A stretch of DNA of 64,000 nt from Hygrophila difformis (Eukaryota; Streptophyta; Magnoliopsida; Lamiales; Acanthaceae). The notes under the pieces were generated by a model. That model searched no databases. It was not told the origin of the DNA and saw nothing but the letters and a program-made list of their open reading frames with translations. The stretch spans positions 42,744,890 through 42,808,889 of the forward strand of contig JAOANR010000001.1 in NCBI GenBank assembly GCA_030278955.1, given 5' to 3'. This document shows positions 12,376 to 22,841 of this stretch, piece after piece. The position numbers were made by a program, and so were the translations under genes. Every line of letters starts with the position of its first letter. Position 1 is the first letter of the stretch.

Positions 12376-15300
12376 TGTAACGCCCCGAAAATTCAAACCT
12401 GATTTTCGCAAGCATTACCGCCGTACCAGCCATCCTAAACTAGTGGCCAGCTAACTTAGAATAGCTAGTACAAGGCTGAGTACAAGCCTGCAGTGATTAT
12501 CTGATTAATCAATTATGAGCGGAAGCTAAAACAAATAGACATATAGGCATATAATAAGTCTCTACATAAATCCAATAATAGAACTAACATATTACTCAGG
12601 CTACAAGTCTCATAATCCAAAACTAGGCACCAAGCCAATATTCCAAGTAAAAGGGGCTACCAGCCAAAGCAGTAAATCACGTATGGCCACAGGCCGACAG
12701 AAAGTAAATCATAGGCTCACAGTTCTCTACTAGCAAATAGACCAATATCAGTCAAGTAATAATAACACAATATCATGTATAAATAATTGAATTCAATATA
12801 AACTCCTATCTAAGTGATCTCTCAAAATTCCCAAATCCCATGTCATGATGTAGCGCCTCCAGTGAATCTACAAAACAGACAAACAAATGGAGTCAGTACA
12901 ACGTACTGAGCAAGGGAACTATGTGCAGGGGGAAAAATAAAGGGAGACACTTAAGTAATATAACAAGTGAACATATAAATAAATCATCACAACAACATAT
13001 ACCATTAAAAACAACCATAACATACAAAAGACATATAGCATATAATTAAATCATCACACCGTCCCATACCGGTGCTTCAACCACAACATACAAGAACAGA
13101 TAAATAGAGTGATGCATATGATGCATGGCCTAGCATACACCTATCTACCCTATATGCAAATGCAGATGAATATGCCTAGCCGGCAACCTAAAAACCCGGG
13201 CGGTATGAACCCACGGGTGAGGATATCATCAACTCCAACCCGTTACAGGGTAACATACACCATCCCCGTAGGGACCACAGGCATCACAGCCCAAATCATC
13301 CACCCCGAAGGGTCAACAGGCATAGCAGCCAATAATAACAGGCATATCAGCCAATAATCCACCCCGCAGGGCCATCGGGTCTCAATAACACCTATGAAGG
13401 CTGCCCGATATGTCATGCATTCGTCCCATCGGCCACCGGGACTCAACAACACCTGTGAAGGCTGCCCGTGTGACCATAATCAACATTGTAAAATTTGTAA
13501 CTAGCTCATCATAGAATAATACAAGTCAATTTCTTTTCCCAACAAAGCAAGTGCCATAAAGATAAGGGAAGGAACAATAATGTAAGTTGTAGTGGAACAA
13601 CTTGATTAAGTTTTAATCAATGTAATACTTCAATTCTGCGAACCTTCTAGTACACAAATAAATTGATCAAAGTAGCATTTCTTCATCCAAATCCAATCCA
13701 AGGATACAAGACTAATGTAGGGGTAAATACTGGACATAACTAATTTCACTTTCTAATGATATAATAAATAAAAACCAATCCTCTGCCATTACACTTGTGC
13801 TGCTAGCTACACATAATTAATTAAAATAATTTTTCTATATAATACTAATCCTAATACTAAAATTTGTAATAATTATACATAAATACCTACCTACACACGC
13901 ACACTTGCACATCTCCAGAAGTTGTTCTTAAAATATCTAGCTCTAGGGATTAGAGAAGGTATTTTCAATGGGTACAGTACATATATACACACATAATATA
14001 TACTTCTATATATATATATGTAGGTGGGAATCATCTCAATTGTCATGATAAATTAATGGTATTAGTTCATAGAACACAAAAAGGCATATACCTCATAACC
14101 TCATATTTCCAGGATTTACTCACATATCTAAATGGATTCCAATTTATACGCAGAAGGCAAGAGAGGAAGATGAAACCATATATAATACAAGATATGCACT
14201 ATCAACCCTTGCTCATATACACAATAATCCATAAATCCCAATTTACATGAGCAATCAGCAATAAATCAACTTTTATACTATTTATTTATTTATCAAGTGC
14301 TCAAAGAATGCCCATTAGATCATCAATAAACCAATTAATTTCGAAGAGACAAACTCTTCAACTCAAACTCACTACTCTAGAACAATAGGACTTATTCAAG
14401 TCATTCAAGAACACTATTATAGTCTAAATACGTTATTACTCAAATTATCTAACTAGTAATCTTTCTCCATAGCTCACCTAATGATATATATAACATAGTA
14501 ATCAATTTATACTCAACACCCAACAATTAGCCAATTATCCAGGAAGTTAAAATCACCATTTCAAGTATCTAGAACCAAGTTATCAAGAATGCCCAAGCAT
14601 TCACTTTATTCTAAGAATTTTGTACTCAATTTATTAGATCCGAGTACTATCCCCACATAACCACAATTCCAAAAATAATTGACCAATTAAACCAACGATT
14701 ATCAAAATATCAATTCACCAATTAGCCCAACAACACACAAGGATATTCACTTACACACAACTATCTGATTCCAACCATCTCACAATTGTCCAACAATTAA
14801 CCTCATTATTTAATTTCAAATGATTAACTTAACTATCCAAAAATTCCAGGTTCTCATAAAATCATCAATTTAACCTCAACAATCCAATATTCCTTTTTCT
14901 AAATCAATGAATTCATTCCAATCCATAATCCCCAAATTCTTAGTTCAATCAACAATTAATCAAAACATCCATACACCCATTAACCAGACAAAACCCAAGA
15001 ATATTCACTTATGAACAAATATCCAACTCCAACCATTTCACAATTATCCAACTATCACATAAAATTAATCTTAACTATTCAAGAATTCCCAATTCATATA
15101 AATATCAGTATCACCAAAACCCAACAATCTAATATCCTTCTATCCAAATTTAATAAAGTCATTCCGAACCAAGAATCCCCAATATCTCAATTAAATCAAC
15201 AATCCAAATCAAAATCGATATATAATCACCCAAATTAATCTATCAAACCAACCATTTTCAATTTCCAAAATGGTAGAGCAGAAGAGAAGAAAAGAGAAGA

Positions 15301-15843
15301 GAGTGAAGAAGAAAGAATGGAGGGCGCCACTCCCTCCACCCACTGCTTGATGCGCAGCGGCAACTACCTTGGCGTTGCACGGCTATGTGCGACGCCGCCA
15401 CCACTGTCCTGGTCGGGGCCGACTGCCCCGACCTCCGTTCCATCGCTGTCCGCCGATGCGCAGCGGAGGTTCCGCCGTGGTTCTTATTTCCGGTGAAGAA
15501 AGGGGAAGAAAGAAAAGGGAGAACCGGAGAAAGAAAGGATAAACCCCAACACAAAATAAATACACATAATTTCCCTTGCCTGATTAAATCGAATGGCTTC
15601 CGAGCTTTCAATCGTCTTCTTCCTCAATTCCTCAAGCTTTCATCCCTTCGCCCCTAATCTGTGTTTCTCCTTTCTCCCAACTCACGCTCAAAGGCACCAG
15701 GAATAAGAAAAAATGGAATATGGATAGTGGGCTTGGCCATGGTAGGGTTAATAACACTTGGGCTTGGGTTAAAAATGATACCTGGGCTTTTGAGTGCTTG
15801 GGCTATTGCTAATCAATTGGTAAATGGGATTTGGGTCATTACA
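12376..15843 (-). repeat. 5' LTR of the LARD-like element
   Basis: Right copy of the 3468-bp LTR, same ends as the left copy and the same length. It is the 5' LTR in element orientation because the primer site adjoins its left border. It is followed directly by TTATG and then by resumed CACTA sequence. Confidence 0.93.
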
Positions 15844-15848
15844 TTATG

Positions 15849-17059
15849 TTGATTTCCAAATTAAAGTAGTGCCCAAAATGTGTCTAATACTACAATATTC
15901 AATATTGCAACAAAATTAGAGGAAATAAACTAGAGGCATGGAAAATTGCAACAAAATGTGTCTGATACTACAATATTCAATATTGCAACAAAATTAAGAA
16001 TATTCAATATTCAATTCAATGTCATGGAAATCGGCATAACACTAGAGGCATTTTATTGAGTTCCCCATGGACTTGGACATGTAGCAATCGAAAATTAAAC
16101 AACTATAATAACAGACATTCACAAACTCAAACCAAAATTCTAATCGACAACATCAATTCCCAATTCGAAAGGAAATAAACAATGGCACGCACAAGTAACG
16201 TATTCGAAAAATTCAACGACCATCCAACACGTTCATTTCGAAATGCCATAACTTTTTCAAATCAACTCGAAATTCAACATATCATATATGGATAATCATC
16301 TACTCGACGAGAGGATTCTATATCTCAGTCCGTAATTGCAACAATCCAAATATTTCCTACCCAAAATGCCAAAACAGCCGGCTGCCCCAACGTTAGCAAT
16401 CTAATTTTTTTCCTTTAAATGATTTTGCTAACTAGAGAACACGATTACGAGCTTAATCGATCAATGTAATCATATGCATTTTCTAAGACTATGATAAATC
16501 GAATTGTCTCGATAACGTACCCAATCCACAATTCAAAGTTCAAATACCATTATCACCAAAAAAAAAAAAATACAAACACAATGCCACAAACGGAAAAAAA
16601 TTAATCAAGATTCGAATGGAATTTTAGAGCAAAAAAAGAAGTGAATCGAATACCTCGATTGTGCACTCGAATGGGAAGGGGTGGCCGGTGGTGGTGCGAC
16701 TGCCGGAGGGCAGAAATGGGGAGGGCAGGGCTGTGCGGGGGTGGCAGCGCGTCTGGGCTCCGGTGGGCGGGGGCTGCGTGCGTCTTCGCTCCGGCAGCGA
16801 CGGCGAGGGGCGACGCGTCCGGCGGCGGTTGCAGCGGCCGGGGAGGTCCTTCGCGTCTGGCGCTTCCTTCTCGTACGTGAGGGAGTCGACACTCGCGTGG
16901 GGTGGACGGCGCTCGAATGGCGGATGGTCGGCGGCGGCGGCGGTCGGCGAGGGGTGGTCGGCGCTCGAACGGGTGAACGGAGGGAGTGAAATTGGAGGGG
17001 TGAATTTGGGGATGGAGAACGCGTAAACTGTGTTTTCACAGAATTGGGGCGCAAATATA
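15849..17059 (-). promoter_or_regulatory. CACTA 5' region with GC-rich block (16640-17030)
   Basis: This is the stretch between the nested element and the right subterminal array, upstream of TNP2. The left part is AT-rich and contains a short tandem repeat (a block ending ttcaatattgcaacaaaatta occurs near 15877-15918 and 15953-15995). 16640-17030 is strongly GC-rich with many CpG. In maize Spm a GC-rich downstream control region lies next to the subterminal repeats and controls promoter methylation; this has the same layout, so promoter/first-exon function is inferred. Overlapping ORFs here (16605-17166, several frames) are low-complexity Arg/Ala/Pro/Gly frames. Confidence 0.45.
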
Positions 17060-17262
17060 CGACCTAGGTTACCGACCGTCTGTGCGGTCGGTAACCCGGT
17101 CGGTATTACCGACCGCAGGACCCGCGGTCGGTAACTCGGTCGTTTCGGAATAGGCCCCCCACCCAACGGTTACATTTTGCCGACCGCCTTGTGCGGTCGG
17201 TAACCCGGTCGGTAAATCCGACCCGCGCGCTGACGGTCGGCAAATGCGGTCGGTAATTCACT
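17060..17262. repeat. CACTA right subterminal repeat array
   Basis: Repeated accgacc and ggtcgg in both orientations within about 200 bp of the right terminus, matching the left array in motif and spacing. Confidence 0.85.
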
Positions 17263-17289
17263 TTTTTCTTGTAGTGCATGAGATACCCG

Positions 17290-18152
17290 CACTACACGAA
17301 AATTTTGTTTTACCGACCCCAAAATGGGGTCGGTAACTAGGTTTTACGGGTCGTCCATGGGTTTACCGACCCCAATCCCGGGTCGGTAAATTGATGGTAG
17401 GTAATCTGGCGCCGACCAAAGATTCTGGGGGTCGGGAGATTACCGACCCCATGTGAGTCGGTAAAATTACCAACTCCATTACCGACCAATATTGGGGTTG
17501 GTAAGCGAGGTCTAGGGACCTCGATGACCCGAAATTACCGACCCCATTTGGGGTCGGTAATTTTCTTATATGAAATAAAATGTGCTCAGGAGAGCTAGAA
17601 CCCACAACCTCGAATCACCTAGCCACAACCCTAACCAGCTGGGCTAGCCCTTTGCACCACCAATAGAAACCCTCCACGTGTCATATATATTAATTCCTCC
17701 CCAAATGTCGTAGAGAGGATTCGAACCCAGGTGAGGTGCATTCCTCACCCGCGCGCGTGCCGTCCAGATACACAACTTTTTATGTTATCACATGTAATTT
17801 ATTAAATATATATAATATTTTTATATATAAATATGTAATTAATAACTTAAAAAAATAGTATAAAAATTTATATTAGTTAAATAAATTGTACAATAATTCA
17901 TTAACTAAATGGGTAAAATTAATTAGATCACTAATTAAATTTAAGAAACAGAAATCAATATGATTAATTATTAATTAAATTAAAAAATTTATAAAAATAT
18001 TAAATTCCATAATTAAAAATTAAAAAATAACATATGGAATATAAAATTCAATAATCAATATGAATAATTCGGTAGCTAATTCGGTCGGTAATAGCGACCC
18101 AATATGTTCGATCGCAAATTTCGATTGCTAAATTAATTTTTTTTGTAGTTAA
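17290..18152. mobile_element. Degenerate non-autonomous CACTA-like element
   Basis: It starts CACTACACGAAAATTTTG at 17290, only 10 bp beyond the target duplication of the large CACTA element. A subterminal array of the related motif accgacccc/ggggtcgg follows (17310-17560). A second weaker array (ggtcggtaatagcgaccc, 18082-18105) precedes a decayed right end, ttttttttgtagtt, near 18138-18152. No target duplication is clear at the right side. The middle is AT-rich and contains a tRNA-related sequence. No ORF of interest. Confidence 0.55.
17578..17662 (-). mobile_element. tRNA-derived SINE head (probable)
   Basis: On the minus strand the sequence contains tagcccagctggttag, a perfect match to the polymerase III A-box consensus, and gggttctagctc about 35 bp downstream, a weaker B-box. 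A second tRNA-like B-box on the same strand, gggttcgaatcc, lies at about 17720-17731. There is no clear tail or target duplication. Confidence 0.45.
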
Positions 18153-18539
18153 TTGAATAGAAATATAAAATATAAACTATAATTAAATTAATTAAATAAT
18201 AAATATTTTATTAATTAAATAAAATATAAAATAAAATTAATTAAATCCAAAAAATTAAAATCAAATAATTAAATAAAATAATAAAATTATTCAAAAATTA
18301 AGATAAATTTAAATAATAATAATAAAAAATATTTTAATAAAAAATTAAAAAAATTAATTAAATAAAATATTAATTAAGTAATTAAATTAATAAATAATTA
18401 AATTATAAAATAAATAAATAATTAATTAATTGCCCCAAATAAATAAATAATTAAATTATATAAATAATCAAATAAATATTTAATAAAAATATAAACCAAA
18501 TAATAAAATAATGGAAAAATTTTTTTAAAAAAAATTGAA

Positions 18540-18745
18540 AAAAACTACAGACCCCAAATTGGGGTCGGTAATGTGGTCGGTAATTGTGGTCGGTAATTGT
18601 TACCGACCCCAATTCGGGTCGGTAATGGGGTCGGTAATGCCGACCACATTAATTATGGTCGGTGTTTTGGTTTTCAAATGTCCCTGGGTTGGTAATGGAG
18701 TCGATAAATCCGACCCGTACTATGGTGGTCGGTATTTGGGGTCAC
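18540..18745. repeat. Further CACTA-type subterminal array
   Basis: At least eight copies of ggtcgg and accgacccc motifs, the same type as at 17310-17560, after 400 bp of very AT-rich DNA. No terminus of CACTA type was found on the far side, so this is a truncated relic or part of a rearranged element. Confidence 0.6.
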
Positions 18746-19136
18746 ACGTTAGCGGTAAATATGAATCGCAACATCCATCTCATAAGGGCCACAATAATTT
18801 GAATTTAACACACATATTCAATCATTTATTCCAGCCCTCGAGGCACATTCACGTATGCAAAAAGCAAATTCAAACACGGGCCGCAGAAACAAGGAATTGG
18901 AAAAGGATAGTCTAGGGTGGTTTTCAGGTGGACATAGAAAGATGTGATCAAGTACTCTTGGTTGGTTGATCAAGAACCCAAGAACTCCAAAAATATGATC
19001 AAATTTATAACAATCCTAGCTATTGGTCCAATAAGTATAATTACTCACCAATTTCGTCCTTTAATTTTACTCACTACTAAATCATCATTCAAGTATCATA
19101 ATTTAACAAATTTCGTCATTCGCCCCCCTCCACCCG

Positions 19137-19164
<28 letters not shown>
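19137..19164. repeat. Poly(C) run of 28
   Basis: An uninterrupted run of 28 C, preceded by a C-rich cgcccccctccacccg. Such length is unusual and prone to sequencing-length error. Confidence 0.9.
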
Positions 19165-19167
<3 letters not shown>

Positions 19168-19236
19168 TACCTTAATTAATTGATGTGGCAGGGGGAACAA
19201 TTACCTTATTAGGCACATAAATATCATTAGTTATCT

Positions 19237-19480
19237 ATTCAGTCTTTTTTTTTTTTTCTTATTTTATAGTATTTTTTAGTAACTAATTGAGTCCCCAAAC
19301 TTTTGTAGTATTAACCAATTTGGTCCTTTTATCGTAAATCCGCACCTACACTTCCATTTTATTCAGTCTTTTTTTAATTCTTATTTTCTATTTTTTAGTA
19401 ACTAATTAAGTCCCCAAACTTTTGTAGTATTAACCAATTTGGTCCTTTTTAGCGTAAATCCGCACCTACACTTCCATTTT
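19237..19480. repeat. Tandem duplication, about 2 x 122 bp
   Basis: Copies at 19237-19360 and 19361-19480 share a body from agtaactaa to cttccattttatt, including gtccccaaacttttgtag. They differ mainly in T-run length and a few substitutions. Confidence 0.8.
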
Positions 19481-20608
19481 ATTCATTTAGACCCTAGAGT
19501 TTGAATTATTTGTGTCAATTAGTCCTTTTTTTGTATTTTATATAGATATGGATGGACAAACTCAAGGTACAAAGTTTTGGATGTAAATTTAATTTTCGGA
19601 AGCATTCTGGGTCATTTAACAAATTTGTGAAAAGAAAAAGGAATAATTAAAACAAGAATTCAAATTCTGGAGCCTAAATGTAATAGAATAAAAGTGTTGC
19701 GTCCAATTTATGATAGACTAACCAAATCGGTTAATATAACAAATGTTAGGAAACTAAATTGGTCTTTATAAAAGACAAAGAAAGGAATAAATTGGTAATT
19801 AAGGATCCTTACGGGAGTAATTAGGATAATTATTCTGCCTTAACTACTACCACATCGTCTAATTCGGGTGCCAAAGTATAAAGATGGTTAAATTAGGATA
19901 CTTGTTGACGATTTCAGTAATTAGAAAAGTTAGATGACAAAATTGATAATTACAGATATTTAAATATCTGGACTAATATGGTTGTTATTCAGAATAGCAA
20001 ATTATTTACCTTGCATCGAATTGAGCATGACGAACCTTCCACAGATCCAACGTGAATACACTTTTTGATCTAGAAGGCGGGTAATCCTTGTAATCTTAAA
20101 GATGATCACTCTTAGAACTCAAAGAAATCAAGAAAAGAGAAATTTTTTGATTGATAGAAAATGGATGTTCATTACAGCTCAAACATTCATTTTTCGATTG
20201 ATAGAAAATGGATGCCCCACATGCAGGCATGGGCGTATTTATTCAGGGAAAGGAGTTGACCCAAAAAAAAATTAAAAATTAAAAATTATTACTAATATTA
20301 CTAATATTTTTTTTTTTATCTAATTAGGTATTGGGTGATAATTTCAAGACAAGTGCTGAGTAGTTTTAATTTTGAAGAATAGAATCCCAACTTGAAGGTT
20401 GAAAGTCAGGGATTAGGTCTAATCATTATCCCTAAATGTTGAGTAATTTGATTAGAGTTGAATAACATGTTGGTTGTTTTTATCATAAATGTATGTATAT
20501 TTTTATTGATTCATAACTCTAATGCTAATGTATTCAATAAAGAGTCTATAGCATTTTTTTTTTTCAACCTCATAAAATTTGAGTGTTTTTTCAATTTGAA
20601 TTTTAAAA

Positions 20609-20767
20609 GCAAGATGGGGTCAAGTCCCTCTAGTCCAAGCTATAGGTTGGGGTTCGATTCTCCACCCTGCCCCCTATCCCTCCCCTTTCTCACTTTGTAA
20701 TTTGTGTGGCATGGACTTCAACCACCATTTCGCCTAGCCTCTATAAGTTGTTTAGCAAAACAAAAAA
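20609..20767 (+). mobile_element. tRNA-derived SINE, family member 1
   Basis: It is bounded by a 13-bp direct repeat, ttgaattttaaaa (20596-20608 and 20768-20780). It contains a polymerase III B-box-like ggttcgattct and a body ctatccctcccctttctcac..tttgtaatttgtgtggcatgg that recurs at 25787-25953 (minus) and 63293-63421. The A-box region is degenerate. Small size, an A-rich end and long target duplication fit a SINE moved by LINE enzymes. Confidence 0.82.
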
Positions 20768-20902
20768 TTGAATTTTAAAAAGTAGTTAGAACTCTTAAGG
20801 TCTTTCTTTTCCTTTTGATAAATTTTTACACAAAAGTCGAGTCATAGTACTCAGAAAATAGATAGATTTTTTTTATTTGGGATACAAAAGGAACTAACCG
20901 CG

Positions 20903-20977
<75 letters not shown>
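20903..20977. repeat. (ATA)n microsatellite
   Basis: About 25 uninterrupted trinucleotide units just upstream of the plastid rRNA fragment. It creates long Ile or Leu homopolymer frames on the minus strand that are not genes. Confidence 0.95.
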
Positions 20978-20991
20978 TACACGTTATCATG

Positions 20992-21376
20992 CACTGGGAC
21001 TGAGACACGGCCCAGCCTCCTACGAGAGGCAGCAGTGGGGAATTTTTCGCAACGGGCGAAAGCCTGATGGAGCAATGCCGCATGGAGGTAAAAGGCCCAC
21101 AGGTCGTGAACTTCTTTTCCCGGAGAAGAAGCAATGACGGTATATGGGGAATAAGCATCGGCTAACTCTGTGCCAGCAGCCGTGGTAAGACAGAGGATGC
21201 AAGCGTTATCCGGAATGCTTGGGCGTAAAGCGTATGTAGGTGGCTTTTTAAGTCCGCCTTCAAATCCCAGGGCTCCCTGGACAGGCGGTGGAAACTACCT
21301 AGCTGGAGTATGGTAGGCACAGAGGGAATTTCTGGTGGAGCGGTGAAATGCGTAGAGATCGGAAAAAACACCAACG
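20992..21376 (+). pseudogene. Nuclear copy of a plastid 16S rRNA fragment (NUPT)
   Basis: About 385 bp match the 16S rRNA of plastids: gggactgagacacggccca, the gaggcagcagtgggg segment, the 515-region gtgccagcagccgtggta, and the helix before gcggtgaaatgcgtagag. It starts and stops abruptly within the rRNA gene. There are several transitions of the G-to-A or C-to-T type and a short deletion (about 21270-21280, where the ggctcaaccctgg region is shortened). Decay by methylated-cytosine deamination is typical of organelle DNA stuck in the nucleus. It is not functional and not bacterial contamination, since nuclear repeats flank it on both sides. Confidence 0.9.
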
Positions 21377-22006
21377 ATTCAGGTAAAAAGTCTTTAGAAA
21401 ATCTTAGAGGTATTTTTTTTTTTTTTTTGGAAATAATGTTTTCTATTTCCGGATCTGAGGTAAACACAGAATTTCTATGCAATACTCACGCCAACCATTC
21501 TTGAAGCATAGCTTCAAGTTTTACACAGCAGACGCAATCTTAGAGATATTTAATACAAATTTTATAAAGTCTTAAAAATCTTTAGGTATTAATTCAGCAA
21601 CCTAATGACTTAGTTCACAAAAATAAATAAATACATAAATATATAAAAAAAACCTAATGACTTAGACTTCATCAATTTTAATAGATTCTCTTCGAAAAAT
21701 ATAACTAAACAATTTTATTTTTTTTTCAAAAAAGGTTACTACGGATTCTGTACATGAAGTCAATACAAAGTTAGCGAAAAAAAACTCAAATAGTCCCATA
21801 ATTATACTTGATTTCCCAAATCATCCCATAAAAATATATTAACCGAATCCATCCAGTAACTATGTTAATCTTGCTCAATCCATCCGGTTCACCCCTAATG
21901 ACAATTAACGCTGACGTGGCAGTGGATTAGTACTTCTAATGGCATTGACGTGGTAGCACCATCCACTACCACGTCAGTATTAATAGTCCTGCTCAATCTT
22001 TATGAT
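21377..22006. other. Non-coding stretch with inverted repeat
   Basis: No gene seen. It holds a small palindrome cttgaagc/gcttcaag (about 21502-21520) and a longer one at 21911-21977 (ctgacgtggcagtggat against atccactaccacgtcag, one mismatch). It ends in ctttatgat (21998-22006), the target duplication of the next element. Confidence 0.5.
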
Positions 22007-22708
22007 GCCCGACATTATGGTGTGGATGGAAAACTTGTGCGGACGTGCGGACTCGCTTTTCTACCGTTGATAAGTTTTCATCATCCAACGGTTGAGATTA
22101 TTTGTGGGGTTAGTTTCGTAATTTTACTTGTTAGGTATTTAATTCAGCGACATGGTATACACAACTCAGCGACATCCAATTCAGCGACTCGGGCTATGCA
22201 ATTCAATGACATTATTGTATCGCAATATAAGATATACAATTCAGCAACATAGCATACACAACTCAGCGACGGAGCCAATCTGATTCCGCGACGGAGCATA
22301 TGCAATTCAGCGATATTATTGTATTCATTCAGCAACACAATTTTATACATTTCAGCGACATAGTTCTATGCATTTTAAACACATTTCAGCGACAGAGCCC
22401 ATACAATTCAGCGACATGACATACATAATTCAGCGACAATGCATATACATTTCAGCGACATGCAAATGTGTATTTTCAACGACTTGATATAGTATATTTC
22501 AGTGATATATTATGCATATCTCAGCGACATATTATGCATATCTCAGCGACATAATATATTATATTCAGCAATTTTGGTAAATGAAGAAATCATTACACTT
22601 TTTTTATTGACATTTTTACCCTTTTGAATTTATAGCCGTTAGATTTAATTCAACGGCTAAGATTGAAGTCCGTATATCCAAATTTTTATCCGCACCATAA
22701 CCGTTCCC
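22007..22708. mobile_element. Mutator-like MITE carrying a degenerate TTCAGCGAC repeat array
   Basis: The 9-bp direct repeat ctttatgat abuts both sides (21998-22006, 22709-22717), the size made by Mutator-like transposases. The ends are imperfect inverted repeats: left ttatggtgtggatggaaaac (22015-22034) against the inverse of the right end, ttatggtgcggataaaaatt. A second inverted pair carries caacggttgag/agccgttgaatt-like sequence. The interior has about 19 copies of a degenerate ttcagcgacat motif. No transposase ORF is present. The outermost 8 bp of the two ends match poorly, so class assignment rests mainly on the 9-bp duplication. Confidence 0.65.
22142..22570. repeat. Degenerate tandem array of TTCAGCGACAT
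   Basis: About 19 copies of an a(a/t)(t/c)tcagcgac(a) core recur every 15-30 bp, separated by AT-rich spacers often containing gcatatac or atacaattc. The cores are conserved while the spacers vary. Two adjacent copies near 22515-22550 are near-identical. The array fills most of the interior of the MITE. Confidence 0.88.
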
Positions 22709-22841
22709 CTTTATGATATTTGACCTACCAAATAAAATATTCTTGATCCACCATGCGTGCAGGGTAGAAGGCTCCAGTCCTACATATGATGAACTTGTGA
22801 TGAACGTACCAATACAAATGACAAATACAGGGACAGACAAG

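Larger units (their letters stand above)
7500..15843 (-). mobile_element. Non-autonomous LTR retrotransposon with very long LTRs (LARD-like), nested in the CACTA element
   Basis: Two 3468-bp direct repeats (7500-10967 and 12376-15843), both TGTAACGCC...CATTACA, flank a 1408-bp interior. TTATG occurs on both sides (7495-7499, 15844-15848) as a 5-bp target duplication. A tRNA-Met-type primer site reads on the minus strand beside the right LTR, and a purine-rich tract beside the left one, so the element runs right to left. No gag, pol or envelope-like ORF exists anywhere in it. Long LTRs with a gene-free interior define large retrotransposon derivatives (LARDs). The cttaaggggga/tgtaacgcccc ends resemble chromovirus-type gypsy elements, the probable enzyme donors. 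The two LTRs differ at a single base I could find (aacata versus aacaca, near 7891 and 12767), so insertion was very recent. Confidence 0.93.
1039..17276 (-). mobile_element. CACTA (En/Spm-like) DNA transposon, complete ends, carrying a nested LTR element
   Basis: The left end reads CACTACAAGAAAAAACG at 1039 and the right end is the inverted match, closing CTTGTAGTG at 17276. The flanking triplet cat occurs on both sides (1036-1038 and 17277-17279), the 3-bp target duplication expected of CACTA elements. Both ends carry subterminal arrays of accgacc/ggtcgg. Two minus-strand genes match the usual pair: TNP2-like transposase with DUF4218 and DUF4216 regions, and a Transposase_24-like protein. 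The gene 5' side is therefore the right end. Removing the nested LTR element and its duplicated TTATG leaves about 7.9 kb, a normal size for an autonomous CACTA element. A G-run frameshift in TNP2 and the insertion upstream of its start suggest this copy is now disabled. Confidence 0.93.
18746..20595. other. Non-coding repeat-rich stretch
   Basis: No gene seen. It includes a C28 run, a 2-copy tandem repeat (19237-19480) and, near 20150-20215, a short repeat of ttgattgatagaaaatggatg. The rest is AT-rich without recognisable element ends. Confidence 0.5.

Noticed and set aside
16605..17166. Five overlapping Arg/Ala/Pro-rich ORFs
   Set aside because: They arise from the GC-rich block in several frames, with low complexity and no family features.
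20826..21158. ORFs with long Leu or Ile runs
   Set aside because: They translate the (ATA)n microsatellite and antisense of the plastid rRNA fragment.
20992..21376. Bacterial or functional rRNA gene
   Set aside because: The fragment is plastid-like, truncated at both ends, mutated, and embedded in nuclear repeats.
22142..22570. CRISPR-like array
   Set aside because: Cores are only about 10 bp, spacing is irregular, spacers are AT-rich and similar, and the DNA is plant nuclear.
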